The translations under genes and the position numbers were made by a program. From Cephalotrichum gorgonifer (lineage: Eukaryota; Ascomycota; Sordariomycetes; Microascales; Microascaceae), in contig ONZQ02000010.1 of NCBI GenBank assembly GCA_900312665.1, positions 124,001 to 188,000 on the forward strand: a DNA stretch of 64,000 bases, written 5' to 3'. The first letter of the stretch is position 1. Every line of letters begins with the position of its first letter. The notes under the pieces were generated by a model that searched no databases, was not told the DNA's origin, and was given only the letters and a program-made list of their open reading frames with translations. This document shows positions 25,057-36,819 of this stretch, piece by piece.

Positions 25057-26543
25057 TGTATTCGCACTCGTACACCGGGAGAACAGACCGAGGCCGACGT
25101 TACGCCGTTTCAGGAGATTTCGTCACACAAGGATGGTGATTGTTATTTGTATTGTGAGCAGGAGACCAAGCTTCGACGTGATGCTGCTGCATGAGCCATT
25201 TTCCTTCCGTCTCCCTCTCCTTCCTTCTCGAGCCTCGAGAGCAGGACTCAAAGTTGCTTTCGGAGCCAAGCTGAACCTTGAGATAGCACCCAAGAAACTC
25301 AATGGGTTATTTATGGCCCCGATAAAACCTTTTCCTTTGTGTGGCTAGCTGAGCGAAACAAACCTCGACAATCACGTCACGGCGGAGGAAGATAATTTCC
25401 TGCTCGTGCGGGTAGTTTAATAACAGGTTTGTTCCTTACTGGCACCGAGTGTTAAATGCCTGTCAGTCCAGCTTGGTCTCCCGTGTGGTGCGGATCTACG
25501 AGGACGGAGTGATACTCGTGGGATTTTGAGGGCTACCGTTATTACTCCCGACTCGCTTGAGTAATACTCGTCCTCATCGCCATACTCGTGGTATTAGTTG
25601 ATAATACTCGTACCGTGGCTTGCTAGCAACCGCACCTCTCACGCGCAGCAGGTAGGTAGGTACCATCTACTAAAGTAGGGGGGTGTCTTCTCCAGGGGGT
25701 GCCTTTCACGGGGTCCCCTCCCCTCTTTTCAGGACACGCCCCTCCCCACCCTCTAATTGAGTCCGACTTTCATTGTGCGAAGGTTCCCTACGTATCCTCT
25801 ACAATCTACCCTTGTTCGATTCTAGCGTCCAGGTGGGCAAGGCCCACGCATACGTGTACTGCCAAGTATCTAATGGTATTTTCTCACGCAGAATTTCTCA
25901 TTAATCTTAGGTACTATACCTAAAAATACGATGCCATCCATGGCTTGGCAGCAGTTCACGAGCACTTGATGGGAAATGTACTTTTCCGTCAAGTATTGCT
26001 TTCCTCGGGAGCGCCATGCCCATGTCGCCGCCCCTGGGTTCTCTCTCCAATCCATGTTTCCCTCCCAAGTCCTGCCCTGAACGACTCCCCAAGCCAGCCA
26101 TAATTCCATGTTTCTCTCTCTCGTCCTTCCCCCCTCCTACACCCCCAGTAATAAGGTTAACTTTTAACAACATCCGATATTCTTCTTCTCTCCCAAACCA
26201 TCCTCACTCGTCTCGATGGTTCTGTTTGTTTACGACGCCTAACTCTATTCTCTACAGAGCGAACAGATCATTGCGCAACTCAACTGGTAGACTTAACTCT
26301 ATGGTTTGACCTGACACGCTTTCGACCGCGAAGGAGAATATTTAATTCGCCCGCTCCTCCGCCTGACATCCCGACGACCCCCCCAAGTCGCAATCCCTCC
26401 CCACCACCACCACCACACAACACGACCTCGACTGGCTTTTGGCTCTCTACGCATGTTGGGACAGACATACATGGTAGTCGTTGCCCTTCGCCTACGTCCT
26501 TTGTAACTCTCCTCCCCCCCCCCCCCAGCCGGGCCTTCGCGAT

Positions 26544-26565
26544 AACCGCAACCGCAACCGCAACC
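26544..26565 (+). repeat. AACCGC hexamer repeat abutting the bHLH start codon
   Basis: Three full copies and a partial copy of AACCGC run directly into the ATG at 26566, so the repeat forms the last part of the 5' leader of the bHLH gene. Confidence 0.75.
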
Positions 26566-28228
26566 ATGAACGTACCTGTCAACGGCAACCCGCCGGCACC
26601 GGCGCAATCCATACGGGTTAGGGACATTGTCCATGGTGCTGATGCGGAGCCTCGAGACTCGGCATACTTCTCTAGTGACGCCTCCAGCAAACGTAAGTTA
26701 CCTGTCCACGACCGCTCACCATGTACACCTCGAGACGTCCTGGAGCATCGTCCACTAAACAACGGTCACCATATAGACACCTCTGCTGCCTCCTTTGGCG
26801 CCAACCTACACAGTCCTACCGGCTCCGGCAGCCTTTCCTCGCCCATGGACAAGACCCCTTCTCCGACGACATCGAACCACACTGCCCCGCCTCATGCCTC
26901 TTTGGCCGGCACCGGTACGTCTCTCGGCCCCCTGGTGTCCTCCACTCCACACTAACGCGCGCTACTTAGCCACCGATCCACGACAATACGACCGAGCAAG
27001 CCAGCCCGAGCTGGGTATCAATGGCACGACGTTGGCCTTCGCAGACCAGGATCCCTCATCCCGCCGGACAAGCGTGGACAGCCGAATCAACCAAAACTTT
27101 AGTGACATGCGCCTAGCTACCTCTGCCTACTCCCTCCACAACCAATCCGGCAGCTCACTCCAGAATACCCTCGCCACGCAGAGGCACCCGCGACCTGGCT
27201 TCGAGAACCTATCCATGCACCGAATATCGAATGGGTACCAGCCCAGCGCCGACCGCACCCCCGAGACGGGTCCCAGGAGTAGCCGTACAGCCCCGGCGAT
27301 TACTGGTCCCGCCACTGGCACCATAGCTAGAGCTGCCGAACCCACAAAGGGACAGGCCTGGGCCTTCCCCGATTCCGATACGCCCAGGACGGCCGCGAAT
27401 GGCCCGGCGTTCCAGGATTCGCGCCGGAGCAGCATAGCCGAGTCGTTCACTAGCAGCCAGTTCACCACCGAGTCTCGCCTGCCCCCTGGCCAACGGAGAC
27501 TAGACGAAGCCGGCGACTACGCCAACGGGGTACTGAACGCCCCTCACGACTACCCGCCTATGCACCATCACACCCTTCAGAGGAGCCAGGATGACGATGA
27601 CGGACTGGAGCCCACTACGCCGGCCGGGTCGCAGCCGTATAGCAGGACGCCCGAGTCGAGGCAAAGTCACAAGCTTGCTGAGCGCAAGCGGCGGACCGAA
27701 ATGAAGGAACTGTTCGAGTCGCTACGCGACCTTATGCCACAGGACCGGGGCGCCAAGGCTTCCAAGTGGGAGATTCTCCAGAAAGGTTGGTACCTGCCCT
27801 CCCAAGATCCAGGCGGTGATGCCTTTTGCACATGCAGATGTTGCAAGACCCTATCTCTTTAGCTAACACCCCGCTTAGCCATTGTTGAGCATCAGCGACA
27901 CATGGAGACGATTCGCTCACTCCAATCGCACTACAACGGGAGTCGCCAGGAGGCGGACCTACTGCGCCAGGAAGTGCACGCACTGAAGGCGGAAAATCAC
28001 CAACTACGCCTGCAGGTGTCACGGTCAGGCGGAGGGTCATATGGCCCAGCTCCGGTCTCTACCCCCCCGTCCGGACCGTACCCTGCAGACCCATACGCGA
28101 ATGCTCGAACCGAACAACTACCTCCCCTCCGGTCTATCGGATCAACCCTTCCTCCGGCCCCCGAGAGCATGATGGGCGTCCAGTACGATAACTCAAGGCC
28201 GCCAAGTTTCCGCTCCGATAGGCCCTAG
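26566..28228 (+). CDS. bHLH transcription factor, Esc1-like
   Basis: Nuclear E-box-binding regulator of 504 aa. Exons 26566-26914, 26970-27785 and 27879-28228 join in phase (introns GTACGT...TAG and GTTGGT...TAG). The N-terminal two thirds are disordered, rich in Ser, Pro and Thr. The bHLH spans about residues 345-405: basic region SHKLAERKRR with the H-E-R triad (H350, E354, R358) that reads CACGTG-like E-boxes, helix 1 ELFESLRDLMP, a loop QDRGAKASKWEIL, and helix 2 starting QKAIVEHQ across the last intron. A heptad region LLRQEVHALKAENHQL follows, fitting a coiled-coil extension. The whole block resembles the S. pombe Esc1 family, whose members act in development and differentiation. A Pro-rich tail ends the protein. 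Confidence 0.92.
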
Positions 28229-29594
28229 ATGGCCCCAGCTGCCAAACCGCCCAAATCGCTATGAGTTGGCCTCAGACGCCAGGACTCGGAACTTACTGGG
28301 CACATGAGCCGAGGCTCGAACGGCTACGCTGTCTCCTTGACTCCATCCTACTCATGCTACTATTCCGACTTGGGTGGGGGCCTCATATTTGCTTAAAAAC
28401 AACTTACCTACGCGGGAGGCATTGTCACATGCCTTGTTGCTATGGGTCTTGCTTCTTCCTCTCCTTCTTTTTTTCCCTTTGTCTCTTGGTTTACTATGGG
28501 CTAGGGAGGCATGCGGAGTGCCGACCGGAGTTTTTTTTTTCCCCTCTTTTTGAGAGTAGATATACCCATGCGTCTTGTTCGCAGTGTCCTAATTCCTCGG
28601 AGGAGGGGAGTGGGCCATGTGGCTAGTTTCGCCTCTTTTTTTCTTCCCAATTTTCTCTTTTGTCACTTTGGCGATAGGGCCTCGATTACGGGATTTCCCG
28701 CGGTGTCCTTCGTCTTGCATCAATCCGTTTCCCTTTGTTTCATTGGACTTTGGGGCGAGGACGGAGGTCGTCATTTGGGATAGGGCTGGAAGGATACATG
28801 CATGTGGAAAGACCCCGTTTCCGTGGGGCTTCGGGATTGGGATATTCGGATTGGGAATCGGACTGATGGAGTAATACAATGGGCTTTTGGGGGAGGAAGG
28901 GCGGCGGTGTACGCCTTGTTCTTGTTTTGCTTTACAATGTATTGTTAGGCGCTGGATCAGCGTATTGATGGCGTTGTCTTGTTCCCTTCTTTCCCGTCAC
29001 GGCGAGGAGGGACACTCGGGCTCCTCGATGTCCCCCTTGGCCCGATGGATTTTTTTTGGAGGAAACTTCTAAAGTCTAGGAAGGACCGTCACTAGAATTG
29101 AGAGAAGTAACCCTACCATCTTGCGGTCTGGTTTCAACCTGTGATCTACTTGTAGTTGTGTCCGTAAAGATTGATACGCGATGTGATATGGTGGTTCGGC
29201 CTAGTAAACCAAGCGACTTATAGGTGAGGCTGTTGTGCTATGTTGCTGGGTGTGCCTTACATAATCCACCTATGCACTCTGGTGGACCCGTGTCAGTGGT
29301 TCATACATTGGATTAATGTTGTATGGGCGCGGCGCGAAAAAAAAAACGGGGCATTGTTGAAAAAAATCTGGTCCTTGGTGAAAAAGCTCAGGAGATGCGC
29401 TCGAAAACCCAGACCTCATATTAAACACCAAACATTCCGAGCTCCTGAAACCCCATCATTCCATCCCGCCCACTTCCGATCCTTACCTCGCTCCTTCTTA
29501 TTCACCCTTCCCCCCAATCAACCTATCCGGCCTACCCATCCGGAATAATTCCTCTCGACAGCACACGTGCTCCCCAAGACAAAAGACCTCCACA
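28229..29594. other. Intergenic between bHLH and RRM genes
   Basis: About 1.4 kb. The first part is T-rich and fits the bHLH 3' UTR; the last 120 bp are C/T-rich and fit the RRM gene leader. No other gene is apparent. Confidence 0.55.
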
Positions 29595-30500
29595 ATGGCC
29601 TCCGTCCGCTTCGCCCTCACGCGCGCGCTCGCCGCGCGCTCCGTCGCCGTCCCTCGCATCGCGAGCCGCGCGCGCCCCGCGCTCGCCACCGTACAGAGGC
29701 CCGCGTTCTTCGTGAGCGGCTCCAGGTTTTACAGCGACGAGGCTCCGACTTCCGCCACCGAGGGGGCTGCCGCCGCCGTTCCCGAGGACAATGTGACCCC
29801 GAGGACGATGTTCATGTCGAACATCCCGTACCAGCTCACGGACGAGGAGCTGGTGGAGGAGATTGGGAAGCTTTCGCCCATTGAGAAGTTCACGCCCGTA
29901 GAAGGCAGGAAGGGGTAAGTAAGATCCTCGCGGTCCACGACATCACTTAGCTACCAAACTCCCTCGCACCACTTTCTCTTGCCCTCTTTCTTGTTTCGTT
30001 TGACAATACTAACGTTGTCCCGCCTTTTCCCCTGCAGCGCGTACCGCGTCACCTTTGAGAACGTCGAGGCGATGCAGGCCGTCGTGAAGAAGGTCAACGG
30101 CAGCTTCTGGCACGGCCGCATGATCAAGGCGTCGCCCAGCAACCGCACCGCCCCCCGGCGGTTCACCAACCCCCCCGCGACGACCATCTACTTCTCCCGG
30201 CTCCCGACCGACGCCACCGACGAGGAGCTCGGCTCCCTCTTCTCCCACGTCGACGGGCACCCCCGCCTCAGGATCATGAAGGAGCAGTCGACCGGGCAGC
30301 TCCGCGGGTTCGGGTTCGCGGACTTCACGACGGTGGAGGAGGCGACGGAGGCGCGCGGCGCCCTCATGGGCAAGAAGATCAGGGGGCAGACCATCTACGT
30401 CGACTTCGCCGTGCCGCCGGGCCAGCACAGGGCGAACAGGGAGACGCGCGAGCGGGCGCTGAAGAGCGACCTGGAGAACTGGGGCGGCGCCGAGAACTAA
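29595..30500 (+). CDS. Two-RRM RNA-binding protein, probably mitochondrial
   Basis: Predicted RNA-binding protein of 260 aa from two exons (29595-29914 and 30038-30500; intron GTAAGT...CAG with a CTAAC branch point). The first about 45 residues are Arg/Ala-rich with no acidic residues (MASVRFALTRALAARSVAV), a strong mitochondrial presequence, ending near SRFYSDEA, a likely cleavage region. RRM1 runs about 70-140, with RNP2-like MFMSNIP and an RNP1 reduced to KGAYRVTF split by the intron. RRM2 runs about 158-232, with RNP2 IYFSRLP and canonical RNP1 RGFGFADF. The C-terminus is short and charged. I do not recognise a specific orthologue, so RNA target and role (stability or translation of mitochondrial RNAs) are not assigned. 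Confidence 0.88.
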
Positions 30501-31785
30501 AAAGGGGAAGCTGGGGGGAGGAGGAAGGAAACTTTTGCTGACGAGGGGGCGGCGCCGCTTCGCTCTCCTTGCGTGTAATATCATGGTCGGGGGTGAGATT
30601 TTGTGTTTTCTTTGAACTTCATTGTACGATTGCTGATAAAATCCACTCCGGCGTTTTTCGTTTCTGCCATGCTCCCTTTTTTACAGCCAGGATGCTTGCA
30701 GAAGGGAGGGATATTATATGGGGAGGGGCTAGATATGCCGGTATAGGGAATTGTGATAATAGGAAAAAAGGAATGATGATACAGGCTCTGCCATATGCCT
30801 CGAACTGGCTTTTAGCCCTCGTACGTGCTTGTATACGTGCTTGTCTTCGTTCAGCCTCTACGTGTAGATATGGATGTTGTAAGCTGGGGTTCTTACGTAT
30901 TAGAAAGGTGATTGCACTTACCTCTCAAGGTACAAATACATCCCATGGCAACAACTGCAATGGATCTAGGTTGCGCCTGTGTGCAAGCATGGGTACTCCG
31001 GAGATGTCACTTGAGTTGCATTTACCGAGGCCGGCCCCGCCTCTGTGCCTGTGTGGAGCGGATCGAAGCCCATGGGGAAGCTCAGAATTATTACAAGAAA
31101 GGTTTGGGAGCAATGACAGTGGCGTCGGTACGGGACAAAAAACAGCCTCGGCAATGCAATAATAAACCTAGCGCATTCGTATAGAACAGGCCAACGGACC
31201 GAGCCAGGGGCGGCGGCGCCCACTCTCTCCCTTATTAATCACGAGGTGCTGCTGCGGGCCAAACAAGAATTGGTAATAACATTGGTCCGGTTTGCTTGTC
31301 CGCAACGGCTCAAAGAAGGGTGGTGGTTGGCACATGCAATCAATACCTGACTGATACTTCATCCCAAAAGCACCAACTTATTACGTATACTTTGGGCAGG
31401 TTTTATTTTTGTTCCTTCATCTTTTTGGATAGACTAGAGAGGGGGAGAAATAATGTTCTTCTAACTACTCTTCTTCTTGCTTCTATTTCCCCATTATTCT
31501 CAGCTTGATCATTTCCCAGCTATTCCCCAAACAACAGGGTCCTGAAGTGGAGCACGCCACGAGCACGCCAGGCCGTAAACCCCGCCAAACCATCAGCACG
31601 TACAGAGAGGAGAGACGGGCCGGACCACCTACCTACGCCTGATACCCGAACCCAAACCCGCATCCAACCGACGCCCACGCCGCAGAAAGCTACAGACCCA
31701 GCATCTGTCCACAACGCCTTCTTCCTATAAACCTTACCTTTCCATTACACCTAACCACCATCCCCCGATCCCCAACACCGCCACG
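30501..31785. other. Intergenic between RRM gene and PEX5
   Basis: About 1.3 kb with the RRM gene 3' UTR and the PEX5 promoter. Short frames only; no gene supported. Confidence 0.55.
31726..31731 (+). promoter_or_regulatory. Possible TATA box of PEX5
   Basis: A TATAAA lies 55 bp before the PEX5 ATG. It could serve as a TATA element only with a very short leader, so the call is weak. Confidence 0.3.
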
Positions 31786-33889
31786 ATGTCCTTCATGGGA
31801 GGCGGGGCCGAGTGCTCCACGGCCGGCAACCCGCTGAGCCAGATGAAGAGCCACATGCAGGACGACAAGTCCCTGCAGCGCGATCGCATGGGCGCGCGGG
31901 GCCCTGGCGCTGCCGGTGGCTTTCGGAGTGCGAATCCAGCTGCTCAGCAAGACGAGGTAAGTACCATTATCGCGCCCACGGAGAAGGGTCCCCCCCCTCC
32001 CTCTCAGATCAGGTTGCAGAGAGAGAGGGAGAGAGAGGGTGGTGGCCGCCCGAGAGGCAGGTAGGTGTGATTCGACGGCAAGCTAACCGACCTCGCCAAC
32101 CAAGATGATGAACGGCTTCCTCAACAAGGGGCCGACACTCCAGCACGAGATGCCCATGCAGAACGGCCAGTCCCTCATCGACACCACCCAGGGCATTCAT
32201 CTCCGCGCCAGCTCGGCATCCCCGACCTGGGCCGCCGGCTTCCACAACCAACAAAACATGGACGCCCTCCGCCCCCAGCACTCCGGCAGCCCCTTCAGCC
32301 CCCAGGAGTTCGCGCGCTTCAACTCGTCCATGAGCCCCGCCTCGTCGTCGTCCGTCGCCGCCGCGCCCGGCGTCCACCAGAACGCCCACACGCAGCCCCA
32401 GATGTACGGACACGGGAGGTTGGACATGGCGAGGCCGGCCTTCCCCATGATGGCGTACGGCGGGATGGGGTACATGCAGCAGCAAGGGTCTCCCCTGCAC
32501 CAGGCCCAGGCGACGAGCGCCAAGGGCAAGGAGAAGGTGGTGGAGCTGGACGATGAGAAGTGGCAGGAGGAGTTCGACCGCATGGCCCTCCTGGACTCAC
32601 AGCAGAGCGCGGAACCCGGTCAGAAGGAGGGCGAGGCAGATACCAGGCAGAACGCCGACGGCGCGGTACAGTCCGAGACCATGGACGGCGACTTCGAGTC
32701 GATATGGAGGGGAATCCAGGACGAGAACGCCACCATGAAGGAGATGCTGGACGGGGACGAGGAGCAGGTCAACTGGGACAACCTTGAGTTCACCGGCTTC
32801 GACGACTGGAGCCGCGAGATGCCCCGCGTGCCCGAGGAGTACCTCTTCGAGGAGGAGAACATCTTCAAGTCGGCCCCGTCCGCCTTTGACATGGGCGTCA
32901 AGGTCATGAAGGAGGGCGGGAACCTGTCCCTCGCCGCGCTGGCCTTCGAGTCCGCCGCCCAGCAGAACCCGGACCACGTCGAGGCATGGGTCTACCTCGG
33001 CCTGGCCCAGGCCCAGAACGAGAAGGAAGTGGCGGCCATCCGCGCGCTGGAGCAGGCCGTCCAGCTCGATCCGAACAACCTCGAGGCCCTCATGGGACTG
33101 GCCGTCTCGTACACGAACGAGGGGTACGACGCGAGGGCTTACCGCACGCTGGAGAGGTGGCTGTCGGCCAAGTACCCGCAGATCGTGCCCCCGGACAAGC
33201 TGCACCCGCCCGCCGAGGTGGGCTTCACCGAGAAGGCGCAGCTGCACCGGTCCGTGACGGACCACTTCATCCAGGCCGCGCAGCTCCGCCCCGGCGGCGA
33301 GTCGATGGACCCGGACGTCCAGGTCGGGCTCGGCGTCCTCTTCTACGGGATGGAGGAGTACGACAAGGCCGTGGACTGCTTCCGCGCCGCCCTCGACTCG
33401 GCCGAGCTCGGCTCCTCCACGCAGCGCGAGCAAGTCCACCTGCTGTGGAACCGGCTCGGCGCCACCCTCGCCAACAGCGGCTCGCCCGAGGACGCCATCG
33501 GCGCCTACCAGAAGGCTCTGACCCTGCAGCCAAACTTCGTCCGCGCCAGGTACAACCTCGGCGTCAGCTGCATCTCCATCGGCTGCCTGCCCGAGGCGGC
33601 CGGCCACTTCCTCGCCGCGCTGGAGATGCACAAGTCCATTGAGAAGGAGGGGCGCGCCCAGGCCCACGAGATCATCGGGACCGCGTCGTCGTCCTCGGCG
33701 GGTGGCGGCGGCGGGCTGGGACGCGGCGACCTGGACGAGCAGCTGGACAGGATGTCCGGGCAGAACAGGAGCACGACGCTCTACGACACGCTGCGCAGGG
33801 TGTTTACGCAGATGGGGAGGAGGGACCTCGCGGAGAAGGTCGTCGTGGGCGTCGACCCGGGCATTTTCAGGGGGGAGTTTGAGTTCTGA
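31786..33889 (+). CDS. PEX5: Peroxisomal targeting signal 1 receptor PEX5
   Basis: Cycling receptor that binds the C-terminal SKL-type signal of peroxisomal matrix proteins in the cytosol and docks on Pex13/Pex14. Exons 31786-31956 and 32105-33889 (phase 0) give 651 aa. The N-terminus MSFMGGGAECSTAGNPL carries the conserved Cys10, the mono-ubiquitination site used for export in other species. WxxxF docking motifs are at W99-F103 (WAAGF) and W210-F214 (WQEEF), with a further Trp in FESIWRGI. From about residue 310 to 600 there are TPR repeats, including AWVYLGLAQAQNEKEVAAI, LEALMGLAVSYTNEG and FVRARYNLGVSCISIG, which form the PTS1 pocket. A Gly/Ser loop SSSSAGGGGGLGRGD interrupts the C-terminal part. 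A long antisense open frame is a by-product of G/C-rich codons. Confidence 0.97.
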
Positions 33890-34611
33890 TCGCGGTTTCT
33901 TCGTGCTTAGTCCGTCCTGTACATATTGTTTTTAGAGAGTGTCTGGCTTATAGGTCAGATAGGACATAGGGTGCATATGAGGAAAGGGGGAGGGGAAGGG
34001 GGAGAGGTTTGGAATAACGTGATCACGAATATACACACGTACTCAGACACAGACAGACATTGGCCCTTTCCTACCATACTGGCCGGTGGGTAGGAAGAGG
34101 CTTGAATGGCGACTAATGCGGGCTCGCCCCTCCTTCCTCGTGGTTCCTAGTCTAGGACGAGAGCTCCTACATGTCCTCTGTGACTTGTTCGTCGCGTCAG
34201 ACACGTACTCGACGTGTATAGTAATGTAGTCAATCATCTACAACCATTCACAGTCTCGCCCAATAACAAGGACTAAGAAGAAGAAGAAAGAGACAGAAAA
34301 TGGTGACGAGCCGTAGAGTTTCCGTTATGATCAAGGTCTAAGGGTATCTATCATTTGCATGCGAAACCGAATTTCCTTCCCCTCTACTTCCGTTCACACT
34401 GCTTCCTTTCCCCTTCTTCTTCCTTTCTCTCCTTAAACCCTTCATGGCTAAACCCTTAGGAGGGGGAAATAAAACAAGAACAGTACAAAAGCGGGCCCAA
34501 GACGTGAGTAAATCCCCCTGCTTCCCATACCGAGTCTCCGACACCCCCAATCTATGATGGATACATCCATAACTCTCTCCCACCCTCACCTGCCCCCCCC
34601 CCCTTCTCACT
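33890..34611. other. Convergent 3' region of PEX5 and the Rex1-like gene
   Basis: About 0.7 kb with purine- and pyrimidine-rich tracts and a 10-C run just after the Rex1-like stop. No gene seen. Confidence 0.55.
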
Positions 34612-36819
34612 TTATTTCACGCCCACGAACCCGACGCCGCCCCTCGCCCGCCTAACCGCCTTCTTAAGCAGCTGCTCCTCCGCGTCGGTCCACTTGACGC
34701 TCAGCTTGTCCCAGTTGCTTCCGGGGGCGTTGTACTCCTGCCTCCACCTCGCCTTGAGCCCCTGCAGCCTCGACATCTCGCGCGGGTCGCCGGACCCGCT
34801 GAGGAGTATGAGCGCCGTGCACGGCGGCAGCGCCTCGTATATCCTCGCGAGGTTCGCCACGAGGCGGCGCAGGCAGACCTCGACGGGCGAGGCGGACGGG
34901 TCGGACTCGTCGACGTAGAGGTGGCCCAGGTCCGGGGGGCCCGAGCCGTCGTGCGCGCGGTTCTTGTTCCACCAGCCCCGCAGCGCCTCCAGCTCCCTCA
35001 TGCGCGCCCACACGAAGTCCACGCCCCCCGCGCGGATCTCCGCGCCGTCCGCGTCGCCCTGCACCGCGCGGATCACGGCCGACGTGACCTCCTCGTCCGA
35101 CTGGCACCCCAGCGCGTGCGTCGCGCCGGCGCCGGGCCCCTTGCTCGGCTCACCCCAGTCGACTGCCGCCGTGGTCCTCACATGGTCGCCGGCGCCTGCG
35201 CCTGTGTGGGCCGAGTAGGATGTCCCCGCCCGCGCGAGGCGGCGGAAGAGGTTCTCGCCCCCGCCCTCGAACTCGCCCCACATCTTGCCCTTTTCGCACT
35301 TTTGGCGCGCGAGGTCTAGACAGGCCTTGGCGTCCTCGACGCTGCTGTGGCCGGTCGCGCCGTGTCCCTGCTGGATCTGCCTGTTGAGGTACTTCTGGGT
35401 GAGGTATTTGAGGGAGGACTTGAGGGGCGGTCCGCGCGGGTGGGGGTATATGATGGAGGTGTCGACGATGAAGGGATGGACCAGCTTGAGGGCCTTGAGA
35501 TCCGAGTCGAGGGAGTGGCCGATCAGGATGGTGCGTGGCCCGATCAGGTCCAGAAGGCTGGATTGGACATCTTGTAGTGTGGTGGTTACGGGCTCCAGCA
35601 TCGCCTTCGTGATTCCGGAGTACTGTGTCACGTAGTCCGTGACGGGCTTGTCCGGCTTGACCAGCTGGTCGAGGACAACGTCGCCCGCCCAGTCGACGAT
35701 GCTGATGCGGGCCAGGGAGAACTCCTTCGGGCCCGTCATGACCATCTCGCAGTCCATGGAGAGAATCTCCCTTCCGGCGGTGAGGCTACCCTCCTGGATG
35801 TCTTTCTCCGGCACTTCCGCGTCTTCAAGGCGCTCAACCCTGGTTGAGACCCAGCCCGGCTCGAGCTCGTAAGTCTTGGCCTCCTCCTCGGTGGTGAGAA
35901 CTGGATGCAGGAGATAGCCGTTGTCCAGCAGTTCGTCGCGGGTCGCTAGAAATTCTGTGATCCTGGTCCGTTCGGACTGGAAGCCGGGCGGCTCTTTGGC
36001 GGGCTTGACGCCGCCGTTCCCGTCGTTCGCCCTCTTAGGGAGAGGAGCGGTGAGGAAGGTGGTGAGTGGCGAGTGCATGCGGGCGTACCTGTCGTCGCCG
36101 GGCGTCTTGACGGGCCACACGCGGTTGAACATTTCCGCGAGGGGCTTCAGCGCCGTCGGCAGCGTCTCGGGGTCCAAGGCCTTGGGGTAATAGTCGTCAG
36201 GGCCGGAAGGCAGTTTACTCTCGGTGGTTTCTGGGATTGGGGGCTGCTGGAAGGTCGAGAGGTCGACACCGGACTGGAACATGGCCTCCTCCACACCCGG
36301 TATCATGACGGCGACAATCTTCCTGATCTGGTTCCGATTCGACACGGACACCCATCTAGGGGCGACGCCGTCGGCAAATATGTAGAGGACGAGATCCCGG
36401 AGGTCGGACACGCGGACGGTGGTATCGAGCCTTGCCGAGTTCGAGAAATCTATGGACGGGTACTTCTTCTTGTTCTTCGTCGGCAGCTTCTTAGCCTTCT
36501 TACTGCGGTGAACTGTCTCCCAGCCGTCGTTGGCGTCGGCCCCGTTCCCGTCAGCGTCGGGGTCGACATCGTGGGGCGTCGGCCGCTTGAGGCCACGCTC
36601 GGCCGAGGAGGTGGTCGGGTCTTGCTGCTGGGCTTGTTGTTGTTGTGGCTCCGTGGGTTCGATTTTGACATCAACTTCCTCCGCCGATGAGACTTCGCTA
36701 GCCTCCATGGCGTCCGTCGTGTCTCCTACGGATGCTGCGCCAGCGGCGGCTTTCTCGCGAGACGCGATGTGCTTACGCTTTGCCGCTCGCTTCTTCCGCT
36801 CCTTGACTTTCTTCCCCAT
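34612..36819 (-). CDS. REX1: Rex1-type DEDDh 3'-5' RNA exonuclease
   Basis: Nuclear exonuclease of the RNase D superfamily; yeast Rex1 (Rnh70) trims 3' ends of 5S rRNA, tRNA precursors and other small RNAs. Single exon, 735 aa. The first about 25 residues are strongly basic (MGKKVKERKKRAAKRKH), a likely nuclear/nucleolar signal. The catalytic domain covers about 350-510: Exo I MDCEMV (D356, E358), Exo II GHSLDSDLKAL (D440), Exo III HSSVEDAKACLDL (H491, D496). All four acidic residues and the His are present, so it should be active. The long acidic/Gln-rich region before it and an about 220-residue C-terminal extension make it larger than yeast Rex1 (553 aa). A short hairpin overlaps the start codon. 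Confidence 0.92.
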   Translation of the reverse strand: MGKKVKERKKRAAKRKHIASREKAAAGAASVGDTTDAMEASEVSSAEEVDVKIEPTEPQQQQAQQQDPTTSSAERGLKRPTPHDVDPDADGNGADANDGWETVHRSKKAKKLPTKNKKKYPSIDFSNSARLDTTVRVSDLRDLVLYIFADGVAPRWVSVSNRNQIRKIVAVMIPGVEEAMFQSGVDLSTFQQPPIPETTESKLPSGPDDYYPKALDPETLPTALKPLAEMFNRVWPVKTPGDDRYARMHSPLTTFLTAPLPKRANDGNGGVKPAKEPPGFQSERTRITEFLATRDELLDNGYLLHPVLTTEEEAKTYELEPGWVSTRVERLEDAEVPEKDIQEGSLTAGREILSMDCEMVMTGPKEFSLARISIVDWAGDVVLDQLVKPDKPVTDYVTQYSGITKAMLEPVTTTLQDVQSSLLDLIGPRTILIGHSLDSDLKALKLVHPFIVDTSIIYPHPRGPPLKSSLKYLTQKYLNRQIQQGHGATGHSSVEDAKACLDLARQKCEKGKMWGEFEGGGENLFRRLARAGTSYSAHTGAGAGDHVRTTAAVDWGEPSKGPGAGATHALGCQSDEEVTSAVIRAVQGDADGAEIRAGGVDFVWARMRELEALRGWWNKNRAHDGSGPPDLGHLYVDESDPSASPVEVCLRRLVANLARIYEALPPCTALILLSGSGDPREMSRLQGLKARWRQEYNAPGSNWDKLSVKWTDAEEQLLKKAVRRARGGVGFVGVK

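Larger units (their letters stand above)
13976..26565. other. 12.6-kb stretch without a supportable gene
   Basis: All open frames here are short, lack recognisable domains, and do not join across credible GT-AG introns into longer proteins. Base composition stays near that of the flanks, so this does not look like an AT-rich RIP-degraded repeat block, and I see no transposon terminal repeats or transposase. What it does hold is many copies of TACRAGTA (mainly 19.5-25.1 kb), long G or C homopolymers (for example near 16579-16594 and 18321-18344), and a degenerate TTAGGAAT repeat at 24164-24215. An unannotated non-coding RNA cannot be excluded. Confidence 0.6.

Noticed and set aside
13976..26565. 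Possible transposon or RIP-mutated repeat
   Set aside because: No transposase or reverse transcriptase motifs, no terminal repeats seen, and no AT-rich shift.
32597..33667. 356-codon frame antisense to PEX5
   Set aside because: It mirrors the G/C-rich codons of PEX5 and has a Leu/Gly/Arg/Val-heavy composition typical of shadow frames.
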